Notes: a model not told the origin generated them from the sequence alone. A stretch of DNA of 64,000 bases from Erythroxylum novogranatense (GCA_029891385.1 CM057228.1:23308809-23372808); one strand, 5' to 3'. Counted from the first letter of the stretch, positions 33,529 to 45,330 are shown. Program-made: numbers and translations.

Positions 33529-33564
<36 letters not shown>
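33529..33564. repeat. (TG)18 microsatellite
   Basis: Uninterrupted TG dinucleotides. It lies where the polypurine tract and LTR start would be expected after E3. Confidence 0.95.
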
Positions 33565-33565
<1 letters not shown>

Positions 33566-34135
33566 CTTACGTGGATGGAGAGGAAGCTTCTTTTAAGCTT
33601 TGTCAAAAAGTTGCATTTAAAATCATTAAATGACTAAAAGACAAAAATGAAGATGGTGTTCGTGTGTGACATGTGGCCATATGGAGAAGGAAAAAACCTA
33701 TTTGAAGACTAAAAGAGGTGGATGATCGTGGGTTTCGAAATAGAATGAAGAAGGGTTTTGAGGAAATCCTAAGCTTTCATCTCTTCTCCATCGATCATCT
33801 TCAAGCTTCTTCTTCTCCAAGCTTCCTCCATCATCTTCTCCAAACTCTCCAAGAACAAGGTAAGAGCTAGCACTCTTTCCCTTGTTCTAGCTATTCCCGG
33901 GTCAAAGGGTTTGCCCCGGTTAGGTTCTCCGATTTCTGCGTGGATACAGTTAGAGACGGTCTCCTTTGGCCATTATGGTTTGATTTCGATACATAGACAC
34001 ATGGATCCTGGCTTTCGGGAAGGTCCCGGAACAAAAAAAATTTTGTTTTTCGCACCGTGTGGATGTGATGCACACATCGAGATTTTCCTTTCAGAATGGT
34101 AAAACAGCTGAATAAGCATTTGGTGCTGCAATTAA
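33565..34135. other. Unidentified segment, possibly foreign LTR or leader
   Basis: No gene is recognised. A CT-rich stretch followed by AACAAGGTAAGAGC near 33,853 resembles a 5' splice site in a retroelement leader, but there is no PBS or LTR boundary to prove it. Confidence 0.3.
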
Positions 34136-34834
34136 GGTGTATGCGAAGTTAACAACACAGATGAAGTTGACAACACAGACGAAGTTAACAACACAGACGA
34201 AGTTAACAGCACAGATGAAGTTGACAAAGCAGACAGAAGCACATTCAAGAATCAGTTTGAGTTAGTTACAGAACTCAACTGAATAACTGTTTCTTTCAAG
34301 ATTCAAGAAGAAAGAATGAAGAAGCAATTAGAGACGAAATTTATAAATACAAGTCGAAGTTGAAGATTAATTTTTTTGTGAGTTACACACAATAAGCTGA
34401 TTTACAATTACGCGAACAAAAAGTTTGACTGAAAGACTATTGTAGGAATTAGTTGAGAGCTGTTGCTATTTTTATTATAACAGTGTTTCAAACACTCTTT
34501 GTAAGAAAGTTGTACAAATAGCCTGCAGAGGCTAAGAGTAAAAGAATACTGAGTGTAGAGAGACCTTGAGAGGCTCGGGAAAGAATACTTGTATACTTTG
34601 AATAGATTGTGAAATCTCAGAAAGACTTCTGAGGACTGGACGTAGCCGACGGTTTGGGGTGAACCAGGATAAAATCTCTGTGTGCAACTTTTTTTACTCT
34701 CATCTCTTTCCAAGTTCAAAGTTCTTATTTTCACTTAGTTTTTAAACAAGTTTTTCAAAGATTTGATTAACTTTGATTTACCAGAGCCTTTGTGAAAAGA
34801 ACTTAGTATTTACCAAAACATTTTTAAAAGAAGA
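34136..34834 (+). repeat. SIRE-like LTR, 5' truncated
   Basis: GACGAAGTTAACAACACA units, the LTR core, TATAAATA at 34,342, the GCAGAGGCTAAGAG and GGGGTGAACCAGGATAAA blocks and an ACCAAAACA end. It is probably the right LTR of the E3-bearing element. Confidence 0.6.
34342..34349 (+). promoter_or_regulatory. Putative LTR TATA box
   Basis: TATAAATA followed by CAAG in the LTR core. Confidence 0.4.
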
Positions 34835-34849
34835 ATAGCTTAGTGAACT

Positions 34850-35480
34850 GAAAGGTTGTTCTTTGCTGGTTGAAATAGAAGATGTAAGTTTGATTGTTGT
34901 TATGTTCTTGCAATGAAGGATGTGATGTATTTAGGTTAAAGAAGAAGAAGACAAAAAAAGAGGGTAGGAATTGTTTGATCGAAGTTAAGAGGAGAAAGGT
35001 TTCAAAGTTTAGATATAGAGGTATCAGCAGGGCGTCTGGCAGGGAAGATATATAATCGCGTAATAAAAAATTAAAGTTGAAGAGTTCCATCAGATTAAAT
35101 GAGGCGATCGCAAGATGATAAAGTGAAACGAAACGATTTGCCTTGAGATAGGTTAAAATAGTTTACATGTGTAGAGAATAGTTTCCAAAAGGATTAGTCA
35201 ATTCAGATACTCAAGAAGGATTATGGAATTGGTAGCTGAAATTTAATGCGAGTTGGAAATGACATCAAGTGAACTGCTTTAAATAAAGAAGAACAAGAGT
35301 AAGTTAAAAGAAGCACAAATAAGTTGAAGTGGAAAAATATAAGTAAGAGGAAGTGCGAAAAGAAAACTGAGAAGAAAACGAAAGCAAAAGCAGACTGTGG
35401 CTGAATCGTTAGTCCATATTACGATGAAGAATGTTGTTATACTGGATAGATAATTTAGTGGAAAATCTTCAACACCTTAG
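34850..35480 (+). repeat. Dispersed repeats 1 and 3, further copies
   Basis: 34,850-35,180 matches 1,816-2,140 and 8,991-9,130; 35,189-35,475 matches 2,300-2,570. The order (repeat 1, then repeat 3, then CAGACG-type sequence) is the same as on the left of the window, so both may be parts of one larger unit. Confidence 0.5.
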
Positions 35481-35545
35481 TTGTTTGTCAATTTTTCGTC
35501 AAGGTGTTGAAGACTTTTCACTAGATTATCTGTCAGGAATGTTTG
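35441..35545. repeat. Inverted repeat, about 37-bp arms
   Basis: GATAATTTAGTGGAAAATCT..CAACACCTT faces AAGGTGTTGAAGACTTTTC..AGATTATC around a loop of about 30 bases. Single arms occur elsewhere (2,530-2,570; 9,240-9,262). Confidence 0.7.
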
Positions 35546-35548
35546 TAG

Positions 35549-35812
35549 GCTACTCATCTTCATGATGATAGTTCACAACCCCATAAGGAAGATGACATGG
35601 GGAGTGGAAGCGCTTCAAAGAAATTAGATGATATAATAGAAACTCCATCATCAGGAACTGAGATAGATAACGTTGAGGATATTCCAGAAACCAGTGGATT
35701 GAAAAAAGATTGGAAGTATGGGAGTTACGATCCGAGAAGATCTAATTATTGGAGAGACCTCGAAGGAGGACGAAGCTTGATTTTAGCCATGCAAGAGAAA
35801 AAGCAGATTTGA
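35549..35812 (+). pseudogene. Ty1/copia pol fragment between integrase and RT
   Basis: The open frame reads DDSSQPHKEDDMGSGSASKK, then an acidic stretch and LKKDWKYGSYDP. In the next frame LIIGETSKEDEA follows, so one shift is present. The DWKY..LIIGE pattern is the linker just before reverse transcriptase in copia polyproteins. GMFVGYSSS immediately upstream fits the integrase C-terminus. The RT itself is missing; CAGACG-type LTR sequence follows directly. It is a remnant of the SIRE-like element. Confidence 0.55.
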
Positions 35813-36195
35813 GTTGAAAAATACGAAGTTGAAAAAATAGACGAAGTCGAAAAAATGATTTAAGTTGAAAAATAGCGAAGTCGTAAAAGCGAGCGAAGTA
35901 TGCAAAGAGATACAAACACGCAGCGAAGTTGACAACACGATTTAAGCGAGAACATGACGGTTAACAAATACGGGCGAAGTTCACAAATACGTAGCGAAGT
36001 TGATAACACGTATAACGTTGACAACACAGATGAAGTTAACAACACAGACGAAGTTAACAACACAAATGAAGTTGACACAGCAGACGGAAGCACATGCAAG
36101 AATCAGTTCACCTGAATAAACGTTTCTTTCAAGATTCAAGAAGAAAGAATCAAGAAGCAGTTAGAGACGAAAGTTCTAAATACAAGTCGAAAGTT
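35813..36195 (+). repeat. SIRE-like LTR fragment with degenerate CAGACG array
   Basis: GACGAAGTTGACAACAC-type units followed by the LTR core, broken off at AAGTCGAAAGTTATGAG where Helitron-side sequence begins. Confidence 0.5.
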
Positions 36196-36278
36196 ATGAG
36201 AATCTGGGTTTTTTCCTATTACGACGAGTATCGTAGTAGATTGGGAGTCCGATTATGCGTACATTATTGCGTCATTGT

Positions 36279-38529
36279 TCACTTATCCATTTGTGACGGC
36301 AAGTGGTATTCAGCATCGAAGAATCTTTTTTCGAGACATTGTTTAGCTAATGAAGAAGAATCAGGATTTTTTTTTTGAAAATATCAGAAATCAATATATA
36401 TTAAGCTAGCGATATAAGCGGAGATGAATTTAAACTAAATGGCACATACAGAAATAATTAAAGATGATGTTATAGATAAAATCAAGATGAAATAAGAATA
36501 AAAAGCACCTGAGAGCGGTGAAAGTGAAGTCTGTTGTAGTTCATGAGCATCAATTTTCTGGCAGTAAACAACAGTAAATCGTTGCACCCCACCTGAAGAC
36601 CGAGTGTTTGTTGGCTTCACGTGCACAAGAAAGGTATCAGTTTTCAATTGTGTGTACAATTTCTCCAAGGGGAGATCCATGTTCTTATAACGGAAAACAA
36701 AAAATGTCCATTGTCAATGGAATAAGTAGATGAAGATATTTGGGGCTGATTAAAGTGGAAATGTAGATGAAAGAAGGAAGGGAAAATATAACCTCATTGT
36801 AATATTTCATAGCTTCAACGGCGGTTAAGTTTAATAGTTTCTCAGCGAGGTCGCCAAAAATGGAAGCCGTTATAGTTCCGATTTTGTCGGTCAAATCCAT
36901 GTCATATCGGCATCTGTTCAATAAAGTCAGAATAGTCAAAAAGGAGAAGGCTGGGCAAAAAAAGTAGTGCAGGTGAAAATTATGGAATGGACACGGAAGG
37001 AATAAGCAAGAAATGGAAGATTGCAAATAGAAGGCAAAAACCTTGGCTCTGCTGTCCGTTTTCTCTACAGTAATTACAAGTGAAGAGAACTCCAGATGTA
37101 GCATTAGAGACCTAAGCATTTGTTGCATGCCATATACCAAAATTTTGCAAAATGTCTTTGAAAGGAAATTTTGGCTTCAATCCATGATATCTAAGGAAAA
37201 GTCGATAAGAATGTTTAGAGGAAGAAGTTTCAAATTCAATATGTTACTGGAATATACAGATGCGATTACCTTGGGGGTAGAATCTAGAGACATGATCTTG
37301 GTGATATTTCGTGAGATCCAAGATATACGAGGATTATATCTAAAGTAAGATTTTCCACCGACGAGGTTTTTGATGTATTTGTTATTTCGTTGTGCCTCGT
37401 AACATAATAATTATATAGGTGACAAAATAAAGAAATTTTAAAATTCGTATATAATTTGTAACAAAATGTTAGAAAGGTTGTAGGTAACATAATGGATTAC
37501 TAATTTTTGAGATCGGCAACTTCTTGTATGGGTGGCTCAACGAGGATGGCTGAGTCGAACCCCATTGACAATGCAACAGCTAACATTTCAAAATCATTTT
37601 TTGAGATAGAATGAAAAGGGACAGAGTAAGATGTGTTATTATGAGGAAGGAAAAAATACCGTTAAAGAAATTGACTTTGAGCTTTGTGCAAACAATAACT
37701 GGATGAGAGTGAAGTGATTCCGTAATCTTCTGGACCTCGTTCTCAAACAATTCCAAAGCGATAGTATGACTGTTTGTTGCCTAAAAAAACAAGAGATTAC
37801 GAGAAGATGTTAAATTTGTTTATCTGTAACGCAAAATAATAACAAAGATACAGAGTGAGAATTACTCTTTATTCATGATAACAAATTTTTGGACAGTTGA
37901 AGCTTTTTTGTCTCTCATGACATCTTTTTTTTCTAACACTTCAACGACGACGGCTATAATATCTATCATGTGTTAAAGATTAATGTAATCACTAACGGAA
38001 AAGTTTTTGTAAGATTGTATGAACAAATGTATTAAGCATCTAACCAACAGATTTTTTCTTGTCGTCCACATAATCCATAAGACTTTGGAAAGGTGTGAAG
38101 TTGAAAATCGAGGATGATTGCATCGCCTTGTGTGAAAGTTCGATGACCGTGCGAATTGTGAGAATCCACTGTATGTTCAAATTTTCAGTTTGATACTGAG
38201 GGGGAATTGATTTGACAATTGCATTAGAAATGATATATTCCTGACACGGCTGTAAGATGTCCCCAATTCTTTGGATATCATTGTTGAATATGATAGCCTC
38301 AACTTGTGATCCCTGTTAATTATGAAGGAATTATCGATAGGTAAGTTGATAAAATGTAAAAGGAAAAAAGTGTAATTGATATACCTCAGAATCGCAGAAG
38401 ACAAACTTTTGTCTTTTAGTCGGTGAATTAACCGAAGCAACGACCTGTTGTTTTTCTTGGACCATCACTTGACAAGACCATGATTGCGCTCCAGGGAAAA
38501 TATTCTTAATCAATAAACGATTATCCATG
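36279..38529 (-). CDS. RPA1-like OB-fold gene of the Helitron, multi-exon
   Basis: The product would be a single-stranded-DNA-binding protein like the large subunit of replication protein A, as carried by plant Helitrons. Exon 1 (38,385-38,529) starts MDNRLLIKNIFPGAQSWSC and ends TKRQKFVFCDSE at a GT donor. Exon 2 (about 38,045-38,312) holds IIFNNDIQRIGDILQPCQ and WILTIRTVIELSHKAMQS. Exon 3 (about 37,866-37,962) gives DIIAVVVEVLEKKDV. The splice phase of exons 1-3 fits. Further exons are recognised by content: SHTIALELFENEVQKI near 37,730, LLVEPP-like sequence near 37,530, a Cys-x-x-Cys ribbon (FTCNYCRENG) near 37,085, DLTDKIGTITASIFGDLAEK near 36,880, and TDTFLVHVKPTNTRSSGG near 36,620. A stop is proposed at 36,279. 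Exons after the third were not checked for phase, so the gene may be damaged. Confidence 0.65.
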
Positions 38530-38654
38530 CTGAAAGAAAATGTTGGATGGTCAAGCCAAGACAAATAATTATGCGTATAAAATCAAATTATGTGAACTGA
38601 GAAAAATAAACAAATAATATACCTCAGAGGAAATTTGATGTTTTATAATTTGAC

Positions 38655-40036
38655 TAATTGAAAAATTTCACGGAAAACAATATTCCTTGTCTTTTTTCAA
38701 GTCCAAGATTGAAAAGTTCCAGAATAATAAGAACTTTAATCGATTCAAGAGTTCGCGCCTTGACAGAGCTACATATAATCGTCTGTGTGAGAATACAAAG
38801 GTTGACGGAGATAAATTCCAACATGATCAAGTGTTTGACCTTGGGATTTGTTTATAGTCATTGCAAAACATGATAAAAATTGTGTTCGATGAAAGGAATT
38901 CCATTTTTTCGTTCTCGGGAGATTGCAAGGAATCTTAGGTATAAAATGATTTTTCCTTTGTGAGGTCCAAAACAATTTCAGCTTGAAATTGTATGATCTT
39001 TAGTTGTTCGCATCTCAACCTTGTTCCATTGCATAATCCTTCCGTTGGATTTAAATTTCTCGAAGCATAATTGAGAGCCTTTTTCAGAAAAGCTTATGAG
39101 GAGGTAGGCCTTTAGGGTTCAAAGAATCGAGAAAATCTTGATAATCGCTTGATGTCTGCGATCAACCGCCTTGTCAAAACTCACATATGAATGCAAATCT
39201 CCGTTAATTTTGAATCATGATGTCATTAATTTCATCAACACAACTATTTGTTGGACATAGCACGCATTTATTTATCATCTGATATGGGTCGGATGAATAT
39301 AAGCTTAGGTCAGGGAAGACGTTTTCCAATAACCTAGTGAGCATAATTGTATATTAGGAAAGTATAATCGTAATGGGAAAAAAAGGTTAGTATGTTGTTT
39401 AATGAAAAAAGAAGCAACCTATTAACAGATTGATCCTTATTGTCGTAAGGAACAATGAGTTCATTTGGTAAACATATTTGATCTTGTTCATCCATTGGTT
39501 CAGCGCCTTCTCCAACCCGCAATAAGAAATCACAAAAATTTGGATTTGAGATAGCTCTCATATTTGTCGTTAAACATAATTTAGAGATGTGGCGTCAGAG
39601 ATGTGAATTTAGAAGACTTGAATCAATGAGTTGTTGTTTCGTTGCTTGGTGAATAACTAGCAATGTTTGGCGAAAGTCGCCACCAAATACAACAATTTTA
39701 CCTCCAAAAGGCTTATCAGAGTTCATTATATCTTGAAGTAAGCTGTGAAATGCTACGATGGCTTCTCGTTTTGCCATGGAAGCCTCATCCCACAAAATAA
39801 GGCTGGATTTAAATATCAATTTTGTAACACTGCTCTGTTTGCTCAACTGACAAACTTTTTGCTTTGATAAATCAAGCGGGATTTTAAATCTTGAGTGAGC
39901 TGTCCTACCGCCTAGAAGAATTGATGCAGTAACGCCTGATGTCGCGACTGCGATTGCAATATGTCCTTCTGATCGTAAATTTGCAAGAAGAGCTTGATAT
40001 AAGAAAGTTTTACCTGTTCCCCCGGGACCATCGATA
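38655..40036 (-). pseudogene. Helitron Rep-helicase, helicase half (PIF1-like)
   Basis: A 5'-3' DNA helicase domain that unwinds DNA during rolling-circle transposition. Walker A is GPGGTGKT (40,006-40,029), only two codons after the element B insertion point. Then come motif II as LWDEASMAKRE (about 39,785), motif III as VVFGGDFRQTL, NKCVLCPTN near 39,260, motif V as TINKSQGQTLDHVG near 38,830 and motif VI as VALSRARTLESIKVLI near 38,755. Breaks are a TGA at about 39,595 (Trp expected), probable intron sequence near 39,330-39,420 and later stops. The reading frame from the N-terminal half is kept across the insertion if one TSD copy is removed. Confidence 0.85.
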
Positions 40037-40041
40037 AAATA
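40037..40041 (+). repeat. Target-site duplication AAATA, left of element B
   Basis: Matches 62,331-62,335. Removing element B and one copy restores the Helitron reading frame. Confidence 0.9.
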
Positions 40042-42504
40042 TGTCGGGCCCCGAACCGGAAACCGGACCCCAACTGTTGGATCCCGTTACCCAACCTGCA
40101 TATAACTTACTATAGATGTTAGATCCGAGACCCAACTATCCCGGGAGATGGTCCCTGGTGGAGCTCATTCCCGAGACACTTGCCTTGCTAAGACCCTAAC
40201 TTGACACACTCTATTTGACTCACTTTAGTGGTGAGCATACACTGACTAAGGCCTGGACCCTGACTGCTCTCGACAATCCCCAAAATAACACTCTTATCTA
40301 AGGATCTGCAGAACAAGTCGACTTGTCTGATAAACAAGTCGACTTATCGAGACAAACAACTCGACTTATAACCTACAAGTCGACTTATCGAGACAAACAA
40401 GTCGACTTATAACCTACAAGTCGACTTATCGAGACAAACAAGTCGACTTATTTAACTGACAAGTCGACTTATTATTCAAAAGCTTCACAAGTCGACTTAT
40501 GGGTCCAATAACTCGACTTATATCTATTATGAACTCAAAACCTAACCCTCTACACTCTCTCTTGACTTATTCCAAATACCATAAACACTTCTAAACCTCT
40601 CAACTCATCCACTCCACTCTCAACATGCTATAATCTCACTTAAACTTACATCATTCATCTACTCACATGAATTCCAAAGCAATTTCATACAACTTTGGAA
40701 ACTATGCTTAAACATGATAGTAAATGGCTTTGGGAGATCATGATAAATCATAATTCATGCATTTCATTTATATCAAAACAATGTTCTTACAATGCTTTAG
40801 TAGGCATTTCAAGCCTATTACAATTTAAATCAAAATACATCTGTTTTCTCAAATGCAACCTAAAGCATTCATTACAAAACATGAAATACATGGGCAAAAC
40901 ACTAAGATCTTGGAGTATGCCTTGAGCTCATTCTTCGAGATCCAGATCTTCTCTGGAGATGGGGACGGAAGTGGGGTTGAGTCAGTGGGTAACACGCTTA
41001 TATTTATACTACTAAGTCAATCTATTCATTACTCATACTGTTTGCAATATTCTTATTAACAAATCTTGCAACTTACATTTCACAAATTCATCAAGCTAAC
41101 AACAAAATTTCATGATTCATGCATTCATCAATCTTGCTAACGATGCTAACACATAATCACATAGTGATGGTTTGAAAAGTCCACGGGTTTCGATGAGCTA
41201 CACAAGTGTAGTCATATGTCGAGGAGTCCAAAAGAAACATCCTATGCCACATGTCAGGCGTAGGCTAAGGCTTTATTGGTCTACGTGTATGTGACTCACT
41301 GGTGGACTTAACTAACCCACATAACACTCAATTTCATGCATAAAACTGGACTTGTCTTGTCCATCGATCGATTTTCTGAAAATGTATTTTCATGCATCCA
41401 TAAAGCTGATTTTCTTGAAAATGCTACATTTCATGCTTCTCATTCATGCTCATTCAATTCATGGCAATTTCAAGCAATAACAAGGCAATGACATATACTA
41501 TTAAAATGCTCATTTAATGGCAATCATACACCATTTACATACATAATTAAGGCACAATCAATGCTTATCTCAAATAGTCACAAATCATTTAATTCATTAG
41601 TTAAAGTAGCATTCCACACTTACTAGCATAAAGATAAAAATGAAACCCACCTTATATCCTTGCTTAAGCTTGCCTAAGGAAGCTCCTCTTCTTGTTCTCC
41701 TCTTCTTTCTTGTCCTCCTTCATTAATGGCAAGAAAAGAACCTCACATCATTTAGGGTTTCTAAAATTGAAAACCTAATGAACCTTAATCATGAAATCAA
41801 CCCTAGAATCACTAAACCCACTTCATTTCTAAGCTATCTAAACCATAAAACCAACAAAAGCTTAACCTTGAAAACATGACTTACCTTGAATCTTGACTAA
41901 ACCAAAGGGTTTCTTAGCTTAAAGTGTAGCTTGAACCTTCCTCCACACTTTTTCTTCTTGCACTTTCTTCAAAAACCCACTTGAATCTCTTGGAAAATCA
42001 CAAACTTTCTTCTTTCTTCTTCTCTTCTCCCTTTGCAGTAATTCTCCTCTCTCCCTTTGATTTTCGTAAGTTTCCTCTTCTCTCCTACTAACCTACTTCT
42101 TTTCTTCTTCTTTTAAACTCCTACTCACTTCACTTAAGCCCATTATCCTTTTTAGGCCCATTTACTCCTCCTTCATCTTCCTTTCCTTCTTCCTTCCTTA
42201 TACTACTTTCATTTAACTTAAGCCCATTTGTTCTTTTAAGCCCACTCATTCCTCTTTTCTTTTCCTACTTCATTCAAGCCCAACTAACACATTTAATTCC
42301 ATTAATTTTAACCTAACTACCAACCAACATATTAAATTTCATTTATTCACCACCTATCTCATTTATGTTACTACATGTTAATTAATGCCATATGCTATTT
42401 AATGCTACCATATTTAATTCATGCTAACTCAATTTCTTAATTAGTCTAATCATGCTTAATTAATTAATTAATTAATTAAATAAAAAAAAATTTCGGGGCT
42501 AATA
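40042..42504 (-). repeat. Element B 3' LTR
   Basis: 2,463 bases. Shares the whole sequence with 59,846-62,330, including the GTCGAC palindrome array at 40,313-40,521. Differences are mostly single-base indels and substitutions, plus different AT-rich repeats at the U3 end: (TTAA)n here, (AAAT)n in the other copy. Confidence 0.92.
40313..40521. repeat. GTCGAC palindrome array in element B 3' LTR
   Basis: About ten copies of ACAAGTCGACTTAT-like palindromes spaced 20-40 bases, several separated by CGAGACAAAC or AACCTAC. Repeated in the other LTR at 60,115-60,325. Confidence 0.92.
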
Positions 42505-42515
42505 TTTCTCCCCTT
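42505..42515 (-). other. Polypurine tract of element B
   Basis: AAGGGGAGAAA on the minus strand, ending at the LTR start TATTAGCC. Confidence 0.75.
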
Positions 42516-44079
42516 AAGAAATTTCGTCATCGAAATTCTACCGACTCATCAAGAGGTGTGGATACTTCTCCTTCATTGCATCCAATGGTTCCCATCGCCT
42601 CTTCAACTGCATGGTTCCTCCATAGACTTTAACCAACCCAAGCAGTCTTGTTTCGAGGACCTTCTCCTTGCTATCCGTAATTTCCACCGGCATCTCCTCA
42701 TAGTTCAAATCATCACTCATTTGAACCTCTCGAGGTCTCGAATAATGTGAGAAGGATCGATCTGCACCTCCTCAACATGGAAACATGAAATACGCCATGG
42801 ATCCGAGATAATTTCGAGGCAATGCCAACGGTAAGCTAACGGCCGATCCTCTCTAGTACTTCATACGGACCTACATAACGAGGACTCAACTTGCCTTTCT
42901 TACCAAAACTCATAACCCTTTCCATGGAGAGGTCTTAAGGAACACTTTGTCACCCATCGATACTCCATTTCTTTTCTCGTGAGCATCTGATAACTTTTCA
43001 TTCTCATCTGTCTTCGCCTTAAGTCGCCGCTTAATCAAATCAATCTTATCCATCGTCATCCAACCAATTCTGGTCCTACTAGCTTCCTCTCACCTTCTTC
43101 ATCCCAACATATCGGAGTTCTACACCTCCCCGCCATATAGGCTTCATAAGGAGCCATCTGAATGCTCGAATGGTACGAATTGTTATAGGCAAATTCGACC
43201 AACGGCAAATGTTCATCCCATGCCCTTTGAAGTCCATAACACATGCTCGAGCATGCCCTCTAGGTCCGAATGGTCCTCTCGCATGACCATCCGTCTGGGA
43301 TGAAATGTTGTGCTAAAACTCAACTTAGTCCCTAGGGCTTCCTGCAAACTACTCCAGAATCTCGTTGTAAATCGAGGATCCCTGCAGGATACTATGGAAT
43401 CTGGAACTCCATGCAACCTCACTACTTCACCAATATACTTCTCGCTAAGACTTACAATGAATCATGCGCTAATTGCCGAAAATGGGCTGACTTGGTCAAT
43501 CGGTCTACAATGACCCATATAGCATCATGCTTCCTAACAGTCCTGGGTAAACCCATCAGAAAATCCATCGTAATCCTTTGCCACTTCCATTCAGGAATGG
43601 ACAATGGTTGTAACATGCCTGAAGGTGCCTGGTGTTCAGCCTTGACTTGATGACACACTAGACATCTGCTCACGTATTCAGCTACATCCCTCTTCATACC
43701 TTTCCACCAGAAATGTTCCTTCAAATCTCAGACATCCCGGTGTCGCTGGGTGCATGGAATAAGGCGATTGTGTGCCTCATCCATGATCTCATCCTTAACT
43801 TCCTTATCATTCGGAATACATAACCTGTTTCCAACTACCATTAGCCCATCATCCCTTACTTGCACTTCTGACTGCTTACCATGTTGAATTTCATCTCTCA
43901 CCATTTAATTTCAGATCCCGCTCCCGCAACTCCTCGACCTTCTCCCTAAGGATAGGTCTCACTCTGAATCGAGCAAGAATACAATCTGACCGATCTCGCT
44001 TCAAGTTGATCTTCAACTTGGCCATTTGTTCTCAAAAGAGGCAAGTAAACCGCTGAACATAAGCTAAGGATGACTTCCT
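42516..44079 (-). pseudogene. Element B integrase and chromodomain, degenerate
   Basis: Pieces in order on the minus strand: zinc-binding end CLVCHQVKAEHQAPSG with TMDFLMGLPRTVRKHD (43,452-43,724), a catalytic-core piece with [11 protein letters not shown] (43,213-43,422), [20 protein letters not shown] (43,056-43,244) and a chromodomain remnant RRWEPLDAMKEKYPHL (42,538-42,720). Frames change between every piece, and the second catalytic Asp region reads SCRDPRF instead of SDRDPRF. No functional integrase could be made. Confidence 0.85.
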
Positions 44080-45330
44080 ACTCAAAACATCCGCCACTAC
44101 ATTTGCCTTGCTCGATGGTACTCTATCATCGATCATAGTCCTCGAGCAACTCCAACCATCGTCTCGCCTTAAATTCAACTCTTTCGACTCATAATGTACT
44201 TAAGGCTTTTGTGGTCCGTGAAAACCCTTGTTCAACCCCATACGAGATAGTGTTCCATATCTTTAGGGCAAAATCATCGCTGCCAATTCCGGATCATGAG
44301 TTGGATAATTCAACTCATATGGCTTCAAATGCTAGTGAAGCATAAGCTATCACCCGTCATTTTGCATTAACACACAACCCAAGCCCTTTTTCGAGGCATC
44401 ACTATACACCGTGATACCCCGATCTCCATTGGGCAAAATTAAAATGGGAGCACTAGTTAGCCGCCGCTTAAGCTCCTCAAAACTCACTGGCAATTCTCAT
44501 TCCAAATAAGCTCCGATTCTTCCAGAATAACTTAGTCATCTAGCAACTATCATGGAGAATCCTCCACGAACCTCCCTGTAATAACCTGCCAAGCCTAGAA
44601 AACTCCGTACCTCTTTTACTGTCTTAGGCTCTCGCCAATTTACCACTGCTTCTACTTTCCTCGGATCAACATGAATCCCTCTGCTGGAAATCATATGTCC
44701 TAGGAAAACTACTTCATGTAGCCAGAATTCACACTTGCTGAATTTGGCATACAGCTCCTGCTCTCTCAATCTCTGCAATACTATCCTGAGATGCTGCTCA
44801 TGCTCCCCTTCATCCTTGGAATAGACTAGAATGTCATCAATGAACACTATGACAAACTGATCTAAGAACTCCTGAAAAACCCTATTCATAAGGTCCATGA
44901 ATGCAATTTGGAGCATTGGTCATTCGAATGGCATGACCCTAAACTCATAGTCTTGATAGAAGGTCTCAAGGTCGTCTTGTTAACATCGACTTCGATTCAA
45001 GTTGATGATAACTTCGATCCGAGGTCGATCTTCAAAAGACCCTTGCTCCTCGCAATGATCGAATGATCATCTATCCTAGGTAAAGGATATCTTCTTTAAT
45101 CGTCACCTTGTTAAGCTTCCTGTAATCTATACACATGCGCCATGTCCTATCCTTCTTCTTAACAAATAGAATCGGCGCCCCAAGGTGATGAACTTGGCAC
45201 GATAAACCGCTTCTAATGACTCCTCTAATCGCTCCTTAAGCTCCCTTAACTCAATTGGAGCCATCTCAGATGGTGGCATTGAGATTGGCGCGTTCGGAAT
45301 CAAGTCAATTTCAACTCAATTTCCCTCACC
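44080..45330 (-). pseudogene. Element B reverse transcriptase and RNase H, degenerate
   Basis: The longest frame (44,536-44,916) has [17 protein letters not shown], the catalytic [31 protein letters not shown] and [12 protein letters not shown]. The RT N-terminal part (44,920-45,250) is recognisable but shifted several times. RNase H remnants lie at 44,140-44,500 (for example a VYGDASKK-like region on the minus strand) with multiple breaks. Confidence 0.8.

Noticed and set aside
33853..33866. 5' splice site or small host gene in 33,565-34,135
   Set aside because: A single GTAAG-like word without exon content, acceptor or protein similarity is not enough.
36217..36238. Stem-loop as the Helitron 3' terminal hairpin
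   Set aside because: The stem is only 7 bp with a wobble pair, and no CTRR follows at the usual distance, so I did not call the terminus.
40313..40521. CRISPR-like array of short repeats and spacers
   Set aside because: The repeats are 14-bp palindromes with irregular spacing, present in both LTRs of a plant retroelement; there are no cas genes.
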